A stretch of DNA of 64,000 bases from Paenibacillus sp. Soil766 (lineage in GTDB: Bacteria; Bacillota; Bacilli; Paenibacillales; NBRC-103111). Below are positions 17,257 through 25,190 of the stretch, in pieces (the first letter of the stretch is position 1; every line of letters starts with the position of its first letter). The translations under genes and the position numbers were made by a program. The notes under the pieces were generated by a model. It was not told the DNA's origin. It saw only the letters and a program-made list of their open reading frames with translations, and ran no database searches. Location of the stretch: positions 72,011 to 136,010 of the forward strand of contig NZ_LMSJ01000059.1 of NCBI RefSeq assembly GCF_001428105.1, written 5' to 3'.

Positions 17257-17351
17257 CCCTCTAAGTTAAGAATCAAACTTGTATTATCTCATGAATGTTT
17301 GGCAAAAGCAAAAAGGGTTGCGAAAAAGGAAGAAAATGCCGATTACATGAA

Positions 17352-17394
17352 GAAAAGCCCACTCCTACAGCAAAGCCGCTGTCCGGAATGAGCT
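17352..17394 (-). terminator. Terminator of the radical SAM gene
   Basis: On the minus strand GCTCATTCC pairs with GGAGTGGGC through G-T pairs (17385-17393 with 17357-17365), encloses a second small CAGC hairpin and ends in TTTTCTT. Confidence 0.7.
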
Positions 17395-17399
17395 TTATT

Positions 17400-18278
17400 T
17401 TACATACTAAAACGTTCGCGATAACCGCATTTCCGGCAAAGTTCCTCGACCACTTCGCGTCTAGAAAAGCCTTCAAATAACCGATTCGCTCGTTCACCCT
17501 CTACAATCTCAGAGAATGGCGTGTGGTTAATGTTCCCCAAGTTAATAACCCCTTCCCCATCTAGACAACAAGGAATGACGGTTCCGTCAACGAGAATACC
17601 TGCTTGATTACGTAAGGCGTGGCAGAAGCCAGGTCCCTCAATTTCCTCGGCCTTCAAATCAGGCCATTGAAACTCATGATCCTGATTCAAGTAGACACGA
17701 TCGGCAAGCTTAACGCCAGTTCCGCGGACGAATTTCTCATCGATTTTGTAATCGAGCTCGAACTCCTTCTCTAGCAATTCCAGCACTTCACGATTCCGAT
17801 TCCGTTCCAAATTCGTCTGATTATCTGTATCCAAATTCCATAATCGGAAGGAAATAATGACATTCGATTTCGCGACGATTTCCTTGGCAAAACGCAGGAT
17901 GCTCGTCACATAGCCTTCCTTATCCTCGGAGCCTTCATGACCGTCAAAGCTGTGCAGAGAAAAATTCATTTGGCGAAGTGCCGGTTTATCAAGCAACTTG
18001 TGCCTATTTTTGTTAATGAGCGTCCCGTTCGTTGTGATATTCACTTTGAAGCCTTTTTCATGGCTCAGATCGAGCAATTCATCGATTTTCGGATGGAGCA
18101 GCGGCTCACCCTTCACATGCAAATAAATATGATCCGTATGCGGCTTAATTTGATCAAGGATATTCGTAAATGTATCTATTTTGATGAAATTCGCTTGACG
18201 TTTCGTCTGAGGACAGAATGTGCAAGCCAAATTGCATACGCTCGTAATTTCGATATAAAACTTCTTGAACTTCTTCAT
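17400..18278 (-). CDS. Radical SAM protein with SPASM-like C-terminus
   Basis: The 292-residue protein has the radical SAM cluster motif SVCNLACTFCPQTKRQ (CxxxCxxC, about 13-28), KGEPLLHPKIDELLDL (the GGEP-like SAM-binding strand) and NITTNGTLI. The C-terminal part has FCHALRNQAG, VIPCCLDGEGVINLGNI and ELCRKCGYRERF, giving the extra cysteines of a SPASM/twitch auxiliary cluster. Such proteins modify peptides or proteins or act in cofactor synthesis. No precursor peptide gene is visible nearby, so the substrate is unknown. It is monocistronic with its own terminator. Confidence 0.88.
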   Translation of the reverse strand: MKKFKKFYIEITSVCNLACTFCPQTKRQANFIKIDTFTNILDQIKPHTDHIYLHVKGEPLLHPKIDELLDLSHEKGFKVNITTNGTLINKNRHKLLDKPALRQMNFSLHSFDGHEGSEDKEGYVTSILRFAKEIVAKSNVIISFRLWNLDTDNQTNLERNRNREVLELLEKEFELDYKIDEKFVRGTGVKLADRVYLNQDHEFQWPDLKAEEIEGPGFCHALRNQAGILVDGTVIPCCLDGEGVINLGNINHTPFSEIVEGERANRLFEGFSRREVVEELCRKCGYRERFSM

Positions 18279-18364
18279 GGTCGGACTCCGTTTCTTATTG
18301 GCGCTACTATGATAGAGGCTATTATACCAAGCGAGACGGTTGATTGAAAGGATTTCACACTTTT

Positions 18365-19159
18365 TTAGAAAAACAACTGGACCATCCTGCCAATAAAGTA
18401 GGCGGACGGAACGAGGAAAATTTGCGCTAATAGCGTACCTAAGAAGCGGGTTGTCATGAGTAAAGCGTAGATTTTGCCTAGCTGTTTACGTTGCTCTTCA
18501 TCATGCAATGCCTTATCGGTGATGAGACCCAATTGGGGATCGATGAATATGGTGAGCAAAATCGTAGCAATTCCGTTGATCAGACCCGACGCTTGTGAGG
18601 CTGTAGTCGCATAATCAGGCCATAGATGAGCCGCATATAGTGAGGCTAGTACACCCACGGAGTAGAAAGCTGTAACGACAATATTGATGAATAGGAATCG
18701 TTTAGAAATGCCGAGATAACGGAACTGGCTTAGCTTCACTTTGGGCTTTTTAATATATTTGGTCGTGTTCTTCAGCTGTGAAATCGTCACATTCGTGAGC
18801 ATCTTCGGCAGTGAACCGGCAAGTTCGAGACGAGCAATGACTCTAGCACTTAGGTTGATAAAAGTAGGAAATAACGCGATCGCGATTATCGTCCCGATCG
18901 ACGATGCCAGTAGAGAAATACGCAAATATCGCACCAAATCAAACGTGGGCTCATGCTTGGCATAATCCACAAAATTCGCCGTCATCGGCGCCTGAATCAG
19001 GTTCGCCGTACGCGATACAAGTACGACGATGCCGACAAGTGAAAGTGCCACTGCGAGTTTGTTCACCCTTACACCTGCATAACGAATCGAGTAAGACAGT
19101 GTCTCGGCTGTGTGAATGATCATCGTCAATATAAAAACCAAAATGAGTGTGTTGATCAT
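18365..19159 (-). CDS. amj: Lipid II flippase Amj family protein
   Basis: The 264-residue integral membrane protein has about six hydrophobic segments. The first, MINTLILVFILTMIIHTAET, ends in the Amj-typical IHTAETLSYSIRYAGVRV. VALSLVGIVVLVSRTANLIQAP and FINIVVTAFYSVGVLASLYA follow. This matches my memory of Bacillus Amj (YdaH, about 270 residues), which flips lipid II across the membrane as an alternative to MurJ and is induced by envelope stress. It stands alone on the minus strand between the radical SAM gene and the ABC exporter. I could not run an alignment. Confidence 0.82.
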   Translation of the reverse strand: MINTLILVFILTMIIHTAETLSYSIRYAGVRVNKLAVALSLVGIVVLVSRTANLIQAPMTANFVDYAKHEPTFDLVRYLRISLLASSIGTIIAIALFPTFINLSARVIARLELAGSLPKMLTNVTISQLKNTTKYIKKPKVKLSQFRYLGISKRFLFINIVVTAFYSVGVLASLYAAHLWPDYATTASQASGLINGIATILLTIFIDPQLGLITDKALHDEEQRKQLGKIYALLMTTRFLGTLLAQIFLVPSAYFIGRMVQLFF

Positions 19160-19211
19160 ACAAAGGGTTCATCCTTTACTTGAGTGATAGGTGCTGAAAC
19201 GTAAGAGAGAG

Positions 19212-19256
19212 AAAACGAAAACCCACCTGCTGTTGGTCGCATCGGGTGGGTTTCGT
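19212..19256 (-). terminator. Terminator of the ABC exporter operon
   Basis: On the minus strand AACCCACC pairs with GGTGGGTT (19245-19252 with 19220-19227) around a 17-nt loop, then TTCGTTTTC. It lies 87 bp beyond the last exporter gene. Confidence 0.65.
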
Positions 19257-19342
19257 GGTGATTAATCATTGTCTATTATTCGCGACGCAGCGCGGATTCC
19301 CTTTATTAGTAATCACGCATGGCGCAAGAACTACGTCTTAGA

Positions 19343-21172
19343 CTACGCCTTGCGATCGTCCCCATACCACAGCTCACGGAACGTGGAGCTGTGTCGCAGT
19401 AGTTCCTCCGATGTGCCTTCCGCTTCAATGCGGCCATCTTTCATCACGATGATGTGGTCGGCACGCGTCAACGCGGTTTTGCGGTGCGAGACGACCAGAC
19501 ACGTCGCATCACTGCGGCGCTGGAACATCCGCTCCCAAAGTTTCTGCTCTGTCTCGACGTCAAGCGCGCTCGACAGGTCGTCGAAGACGTACAGCTCGGC
19601 GTCTCGCACGAGCATTCGTGCCGCGGCCGTCCGCTGCGCTTGACCGCCGGAGAGCTTCACCCCACGCGGGCCGATGACGGTGTCCAGCCCGCCAGGCAGC
19701 TGCGCGACGTCGAACTCGAGCACCGCCGCGTTCAAAGCCTGGGGTAAGCTGTCACCTTGCTCCGCTTGCCCGAGCAAAATATTATTGCGCAGCGTATCGC
19801 TGTATAACCGCGGCACCTGCGCGGTATATGCGCTCTGCGGCGGTGTAAAGAAGGTGCCCGGATCCTCAACGGGCACACCATTCCACGCGATCGTTCCACT
19901 CTCCTTGGGCAACAGCCCAAGAAGGGAACGAACCAGCGTGGTTTTGCCAGAGCCAATCGTTCCCGTGATGACGGTGAACGATCCTCTTTGCATGGCGAAG
20001 TGAATGTCAGCGATACCTCTACCCGTATCTGGGTAGGTATAGCTGAGCCCATTCACTTCCATGCGCTGCAGCGGAGGTGCAACGACGCTGTCATTCTCTT
20101 GATCTTGAACCTGATCTTGATCTTGATCCTGATCTCGTTTTACCATCGCAACAGAAGAATCAACCTTCCCTACCCGCTCCTTCTTCAAATACAACGGCTT
20201 CACCATCGTCAACACCCTCGCCGAAGCTCCTTGCAACAAGAAGGTCAATCGCTCAAGTGAAACACTCATTTGCTTAAAATAAGTGATAAACTTCCCAACA
20301 TTCGTAATAAACTGCGTCACGAAGGTCAAATAGTACACGAACAAGGCGAGGTCACCGACAGTGAACGTCCCTGCTCTCATTTTCGTTCCCGCCAAAAGAA
20401 GCAATAATCCCGTCCCCAAATTCACGGAATTTGAGAAAACGGAGTCTAGCAATTCGCTCATCAGTCGATCTTTAAGCATCGCCTTGCGACGCTGATCACC
20501 GAAGCTGTGGAACCGCTCCATGACTCTCTTCTCGGCGCCAGCCACTTGAATGGCCTGCACATTACCGAACATCTCGCTGATCTCTCCCGTCACCTTAGAG
20601 GTGGATTCCCTACTCGCGGCACGATATTTCTGCAAACGAACAGTTGCGAGTTGTGCCGCTGAAATCACGATGACGATTGGCATAAACACGAGAAGTGTCA
20701 TTTGCGCATCAATACGAATCAATATGTAACCTGAAACGAGTGCAAAACACGTCATCCCAAACACATCTACTGACCAGCTCGCTGCTTCCTCGGATTGATC
20801 CACGTCATCGCGGAAGTGACTGATCGCTTCGCCTGGTGATACAGGAATCGCTTGTGCACCCGGCTGCTTGAGAACATGTTCTAGTAAATTGCGACGAAGC
20901 AGCATCCCCATTCGGAAACGGAAGTGCACATCCGTAATGAACCCAATGATGATCAATAGGATTCGTCCCAGTGCTGCCCCAATTAACAAAGCGATCAAAC
21001 CCCATACTCCGAATTTCAAGGTAGCATTCCCCGTTAACGTGTCGAAAAATGCTTTTGTAATTAGCCCAGGTGCAATTGGAGCCAAATAAATAATTGTCCA
21101 TGCGAGCGCATTAACGAAATATCGGAAAGGTTTATACATGATAAGCCCTTTTAAATACTGAAACGTTGTCAT
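19343..21172 (-). CDS. ABC exporter half-transporter with degenerate catalytic site
   Basis: The 609-residue protein has an N-terminal six-helix exporter domain (about 10-310) and a C-terminal ATPase domain (about 370-600). Walker A is GTIGSGKTTL, the signature is canonical (LSGGQAQRT), and Walker B is VFDDLSSALD. The second D stands where the catalytic Glu belongs, so this NBD forms the non-hydrolysing site. The H-loop is VVSHRKTA. Between the domains is a run of Asp-Gln pairs (about 340-353) coded by CTTGAT-type hexamers at 20098-20141. The start overlaps the upstream half-transporter stop by 4 bp (ATGA). The partner subunit carries the matching degenerate signature. The substrate (drug, lipid or peptide) is unknown. 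Confidence 0.9.
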   Translation of the reverse strand: MTTFQYLKGLIMYKPFRYFVNALAWTIIYLAPIAPGLITKAFFDTLTGNATLKFGVWGLIALLIGAALGRILLIIIGFITDVHFRFRMGMLLRRNLLEHVLKQPGAQAIPVSPGEAISHFRDDVDQSEEAASWSVDVFGMTCFALVSGYILIRIDAQMTLLVFMPIVIVISAAQLATVRLQKYRAASRESTSKVTGEISEMFGNVQAIQVAGAEKRVMERFHSFGDQRRKAMLKDRLMSELLDSVFSNSVNLGTGLLLLLAGTKMRAGTFTVGDLALFVYYLTFVTQFITNVGKFITYFKQMSVSLERLTFLLQGASARVLTMVKPLYLKKERVGKVDSSVAMVKRDQDQDQDQVQDQENDSVVAPPLQRMEVNGLSYTYPDTGRGIADIHFAMQRGSFTVITGTIGSGKTTLVRSLLGLLPKESGTIAWNGVPVEDPGTFFTPPQSAYTAQVPRLYSDTLRNNILLGQAEQGDSLPQALNAAVLEFDVAQLPGGLDTVIGPRGVKLSGGQAQRTAAARMLVRDAELYVFDDLSSALDVETEQKLWERMFQRRSDATCLVVSHRKTALTRADHIIVMKDGRIEAEGTSEELLRHSSTFRELWYGDDRKA

Positions 21173-22932
21173 GCCAACACCTCCTCTAACCCTGTCGCGA
21201 GCAATTGGCTAAAGCGGGAATTCGGGTCGGCGGCAAGTACTTCTCTACGGCCTGATTCCAGCACACGCCCGCCATCCAAAATAACGATATAATCAGCACG
21301 CTGTACAGTAGCAAGTCGATGGGCAATCATGATACAGGAGCGCTCAGTTAACAATTTGGAAACGGCTTTCTCCATACGCTGCTCTGTCAAAGGATCCAGA
21401 CGCGATGAAGCTTCATCCATAATAACCAATCCCGGATTCGTCAAGAATACGCGTGCAAAAGCCAACAACTGCGCCTCTCCAGCAGATAAGCTGCTTCCCC
21501 CCGATGCAAGCACCGTATCCAAACCATCTGGCATCGCTTCATACCAAGCGCCTAGTCCAAGTTCATAAAGTACGGCAATAATCTGATCATCCCGAATGGA
21601 CACATCATAAAAGGTTAAATTATCACGAATCGTCCCTTGAATGATTTCAATATTTTGTGTTACTAGCGCGACACGCTTCCGAAGCTCAGCTAGTTTACAA
21701 TTCCGAATGTCAATACCACTAAGTGCAATCACACCTTTTTGCGGATCATAAAATCGCAGTAATAACCTCGCAATCGTAGACTTCCCGCTCCCTGTTCGAC
21801 CAAGCAATCCTAGCACCTCACCAGGCTTCAAGTTCATCGTCAGGTGATCAATCGTCGGCTGATCGTCGTCATAACTGAATACAACATCCTTGAAATCAAC
21901 GCCAAGGGGTCCATCTGGAATCCTAGCCCCAGGTCCATCTTGGATCTTCGACTTAATCGCGAATAGTTCTCGAATGCGAGAAATACTTGCGTCTGCTTTT
22001 TGCAAATCTTCCATTTGCGTCCGAATCTTCTCGATTGGTTTAGCGAGTAATTCCGTGTAGAAGAAAATTAAATATACGGTACCCAAGGAAATATGATTGC
22101 CATGCCATAAATAGGCGCTAATCCCGAACGCCATCGCATTCCCCAATGCGAAAACGAAGATCGACATGTTCCACATCGCACAAAAGCCGAGGAACGCTTT
22201 GACGCGTAATGGCAACATTTTTCGAAGCATCGTATAGAAACGATTCATCACGAAGCTTACTGCACCGTTGGCGCGAATATCCTCTGTCCCCTCCAAATGC
22301 TCCCCGATAAACCCATAAAACTCAGCATTCGCCTGCCGCCACCCTGCCCAAACGGGTACAGCAAATTGACGAATCCACCCAATCATGTAAATCGCACAAA
22401 CAACGAAAACAGCCATCCCAGCACCAATTACCCAATTTTCCCGGAATAAGAGGACGAGAATCCCCGCCATGAGCAGCACATTCCCAAACAAATGAATGAT
22501 CATACTGGAGAAGAAATTCGCAAGCGCATTCACATCCCCATCCACACGCTCAATTAGCGAGCCAGATGTATGACTTTTATGAAAAGACATATCCAACGAC
22601 AGACAATGCGAGGCTAAATCAACGCGCAGCTTATTGGTTGTTTTCCAACCGACATTTTCACTAAAATAAGTCGCGATCACAGATACTAGCTGCTGAACCA
22701 GTGCAAATCCAATAAACAGAAGCGCCGCTGTAAAAAGTGGCTGCATCGCCCCTTGTGATTGCGCGGTATCAATAAAATAGCGGATGATTTGCGGATTAAT
22801 CAGTTGCAGCCCGATGGAAGCGAACAACAGGAGTGTTAATCCAATCAACGTCCCCTTCTGAGGAAACAAATAACGGCCTAACAGCTCGCGATATTGCCCC
22901 ATGGAGTTGCTGTTTTTTCGGTTTTTCTTCAT
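21169..22932 (-). CDS. ABC exporter half-transporter, partner with degenerate signature
   Basis: The protein has 587 residues from the ATG at 22932 (MKKNRKNSNSMGQYRE), with GGAGG 11 nt upstream. A GTG at 22968 in frame would add 12 residues but has no proper ribosome binding site. The exporter TM domain covers about 20-310. The NBD has Walker A LLGRTGSGKSTI, Walker B LVIMDEASSRLD with the catalytic Glu, and IAHRLATV. Its signature is LSAGEAQLLA instead of LSGGQ. This change pairs with the D-type Walker B of the 19343 protein to form one degenerate site, the arrangement of heterodimeric exporters such as BmrCD and TM287/288. Two-gene operon. Confidence 0.9.
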   Translation of the reverse strand: MKKNRKNSNSMGQYRELLGRYLFPQKGTLIGLTLLLFASIGLQLINPQIIRYFIDTAQSQGAMQPLFTAALLFIGFALVQQLVSVIATYFSENVGWKTTNKLRVDLASHCLSLDMSFHKSHTSGSLIERVDGDVNALANFFSSMIIHLFGNVLLMAGILVLLFRENWVIGAGMAVFVVCAIYMIGWIRQFAVPVWAGWRQANAEFYGFIGEHLEGTEDIRANGAVSFVMNRFYTMLRKMLPLRVKAFLGFCAMWNMSIFVFALGNAMAFGISAYLWHGNHISLGTVYLIFFYTELLAKPIEKIRTQMEDLQKADASISRIRELFAIKSKIQDGPGARIPDGPLGVDFKDVVFSYDDDQPTIDHLTMNLKPGEVLGLLGRTGSGKSTIARLLLRFYDPQKGVIALSGIDIRNCKLAELRKRVALVTQNIEIIQGTIRDNLTFYDVSIRDDQIIAVLYELGLGAWYEAMPDGLDTVLASGGSSLSAGEAQLLAFARVFLTNPGLVIMDEASSRLDPLTEQRMEKAVSKLLTERSCIMIAHRLATVQRADYIVILDGGRVLESGRREVLAADPNSRFSQLLATGLEEVLA

Positions 22933-23020
22933 TGTTATGGAGTCCTCCGTATTCCTCTCGACGTACACTCCATCATACTAAATTGGCTCCTTCTCGACAA
23001 CGGACTCTTTGGCTAAAATG

Positions 23021-23043
23021 AAAAAAGCCGCCGAGTCGGCGGT
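23021..23043 (-). terminator. Terminator-like hairpin upstream of the ABC operon
   Basis: On the minus strand CCGCCGACTCGGCGG (23042-23028) is a perfect 6-bp stem with a 3-nt loop, followed by CTTTTTTC. It would stop transcripts that run from the semialdehyde dehydrogenase gene through the repeat array. Confidence 0.8.
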
Positions 23044-23084
23044 TCATGTCTTCCCGTATAACCCACATAGCTAATGGTTGATAT

Positions 23085-23604
23085 CTGTAACGTTGTTTTT
23101 CACTCTTACAGCATGGAATTCCACCAGCCGGAGCTTATTCTCCCGCTATAACGTTGTTTTTCATCACTAAACCCCTCGAAATCGAGCCGGGGATGATTTT
23201 TCTCGAGCTATAGTGATGTTTTTCATCACTAAACCCCTCGAAATCGAGCCGGGGATGATTTTTCTTGAGCTATAGTGATGTTTTACATCACTTAAACTCT
23301 CGAAATCAGGCCGGGGATGGTTTTTCTTGAGCTATAGTGATGTTTTACATCACTATACCTCTCGAAATCAGGCCGGGTACGATTTTTCTCAAGCCATAGT
23401 GATGTTTTTCATCACTTAAACTCTCGAAATCGAGCCGGGGATGGTTTTTCTTGAGCTATAGTGATGTTTTTCATCACTAAACCTCTCGAAATCGAGCCGG
23501 GGATGGTTTTTCTCGAGCTATAGTGATGTTTTTCATCACTAAACCCCTCGAAATCGAGCCGGGGATGATTTTTCTCGAGCTATAGTGATGTTTTTCATCA
23601 CTAC
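23085..23604. repeat. 62-bp tandem repeat array with internal hairpins
   Basis: Seven full units of exactly 62 bp start at 23146, 23208, 23270, 23332, 23394, 23456 and 23518. A partial eighth starts at 23580 and a diverged copy lies at 23085-23145. Each unit begins CTATAGTGATG; AGTGATG-TTTTT-CATCACT forms a 7-bp hairpin and CTCG-AAAT-CGAG a second. Units differ by a few bases. The loop varies (TTTTT or TTTTA) while the first stem is kept in all but the first full unit. The array fills almost all of the gap between the semialdehyde dehydrogenase and the ABC exporter. There are no unique spacers, so it is not a CRISPR. I find no open frame along it. Confidence 0.92.
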
Positions 23605-23621
23605 AGAGCCATCACCCACAC

Positions 23622-25070
23622 TCAAAAATACCGCGATGTAATCATCTTCTTTTTCGTATAAAATTCAACGCCATCTTTCCCGTTGGCATGCAAATCGCCG
23701 TAGAAGGAATCCTTCCAACCGGAGAAAGGGAAAAAAGCCATCGGCGCTGGCACCCCAACGTTGACGCCGAGCATTCCCGCTTCGACTTCTTCGCGGAATT
23801 GGCGCACAGCCTTCGCATTCTCGGTGTAAATCACCGCTGAGTTCCCGAAGCTGGATTGATTCACTAACGCCAACGCGCTAGTCAAATCCGCTGCGCGGAA
23901 TAACGACAAGACAGGCCCGAATATCTCCTCTCTCGCAATGGTCATCTCCGGCTTGACATGATCGAATATCGTGGCTCCGAGGAAAAACCCTTCCCCCGCA
24001 CACGCCTCCCCCATTCTACCATCGATCAGCAGATGAGCCCCTTCTGCGATCCCTTTCTCGATGTAGCTCGCAATCCGTATGAGCTGCTCATCTCGGATAA
24101 CTGGAGTCAGTGTGACCTGCTCCTCCATCCCGCTACCAAGCACCATCTGAGCGGCAGCTTCCTTCAACCCGTCAATAAACGTATCCCCTTCGCCTACTAC
24201 AACAACGGCAGAACATGCCATACAGCGTTGGCCAGCTGAACCGAACGAAGACATGACAATATTCTCGACCGTTTTCTCCATATGTGCATCGGGCATAACG
24301 ATGTGATAGTTTTTGGCGCCTGCTAGGGCTTGCACCCTTTTACCAGCAGCAGATGCGCGTTCATACACATACTTAGCCACTGGCTGTGAGCCTACAAAGG
24401 ATACCGCTTTGACAGAAGGTGCAGACGTCAGTGCATTAACCACGTCGTGTGAACCATGGACGACATTCAGCACACCATTAGGAAGTCCAGCTTCTTGCAT
24501 CAATGCGGCTAATTTCATAGCTGTCAATGGCGTGCGTTCGGATGGCTTCAAAACGAAAGTATTCCCAAGCGCAATCGCGAGCGGAAACATCCAGCACGGC
24601 ACCATCATCGGGAAGTTAAAAGGAGTGATACCTCCGACTACGCCTAGGGGCACCCGAAATAATTCAGAATCCATTTCTGCAGAAATATTTGCGAGTGTCG
24701 TGCCCATCATGTGGGACGGTGCACCTGCTGCAAATTCTACACACTCCATGCCGCGCAGCACTTCACCAAGTGCTTCTTTGTAGCTTTTCCCGTTCTCTCG
24801 CGTAATCAATTCAGCAAGTTCATGCTCATGAGCTTGAAGCAGCTGCCAATAATGAAACAATACGCGCGCACGTTTAGGAACAGGCGTTCTACTCCATGAT
24901 TCATACGCATCTTGAGCTGCAGACACAGCTTGCTCTACATCACTAGTACTTGATAATGGCACTCGCGCAATCACTTTTCCTGTTGCAGGATTGATGACAT
25001 CACTCATCACTCCACTTGTTGCGTCTACCCAAACGCCATTAATTAGATTTTGCAGCTCTGTCATCGCCAT
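23622..25070 (-). CDS. mmsA: CoA-acylating (methyl)malonate-semialdehyde dehydrogenase
   Basis: This 482-residue aldehyde dehydrogenase converts malonate or methylmalonate semialdehyde, CoA and NAD to acetyl- or propionyl-CoA and CO2. ALDH motifs are TPFNFPMMVPCWMFPLA (about 150), KPSERTP, FVGSQPVAKYVYERASAAGK and the catalytic Cys in SAGQRCMACSAVVVV (about 283). EEIFGPVLSLF follows. GQRCMA and the lack of the usual general-base Glu are typical of MMSDH. Two close in-frame ATG codons exist; I keep the first. It is divergent from pucR and would catalyse the last step of beta-alanine or 3-aminoisobutyrate breakdown for this cluster; iolA is the equivalent inositol-pathway name. Confidence 0.9.
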   Translation of the reverse strand: MAMTELQNLINGVWVDATSGVMSDVINPATGKVIARVPLSSTSDVEQAVSAAQDAYESWSRTPVPKRARVLFHYWQLLQAHEHELAELITRENGKSYKEALGEVLRGMECVEFAAGAPSHMMGTTLANISAEMDSELFRVPLGVVGGITPFNFPMMVPCWMFPLAIALGNTFVLKPSERTPLTAMKLAALMQEAGLPNGVLNVVHGSHDVVNALTSAPSVKAVSFVGSQPVAKYVYERASAAGKRVQALAGAKNYHIVMPDAHMEKTVENIVMSSFGSAGQRCMACSAVVVVGEGDTFIDGLKEAAAQMVLGSGMEEQVTLTPVIRDEQLIRIASYIEKGIAEGAHLLIDGRMGEACAGEGFFLGATIFDHVKPEMTIAREEIFGPVLSLFRAADLTSALALVNQSSFGNSAVIYTENAKAVRQFREEVEAGMLGVNVGVPAPMAFFPFSGWKDSFYGDLHANGKDGVEFYTKKKMITSRYF

Positions 25071-25190
25071 TCATCTCCTGGGGCAATAATTTTTCTCCAA
25101 AAATCATTGGACACATTGTATAATAAGGTACACATTCCCTTACTTTTCGCAATTACGTTAACTTTCCTAACATGAAAGTGGTGATTTCGC
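25071..25190. promoter_or_regulatory. Divergent regulatory region mmsA-pucR
   Basis: It holds a plus-strand TATAAT at 25119-25124. AAATCATTGG (25101-25110) matches the first part of the Bacillus PucR box as I recall it (WWWCNTTGGTTAA) but not its 3' end. No strong -35 is visible. A regulatory role is likely from the gene arrangement; the PucR-box call is tentative. Confidence 0.35.

Noticed and set aside
18904-19172. Frames on both strands overlapping amj
   Set aside because: They overlap a strongly supported membrane protein and carry no motif.
23085-23604. CRISPR array
   Set aside because: The whole 62-bp unit repeats with no unique spacers, and no cas genes are nearby.
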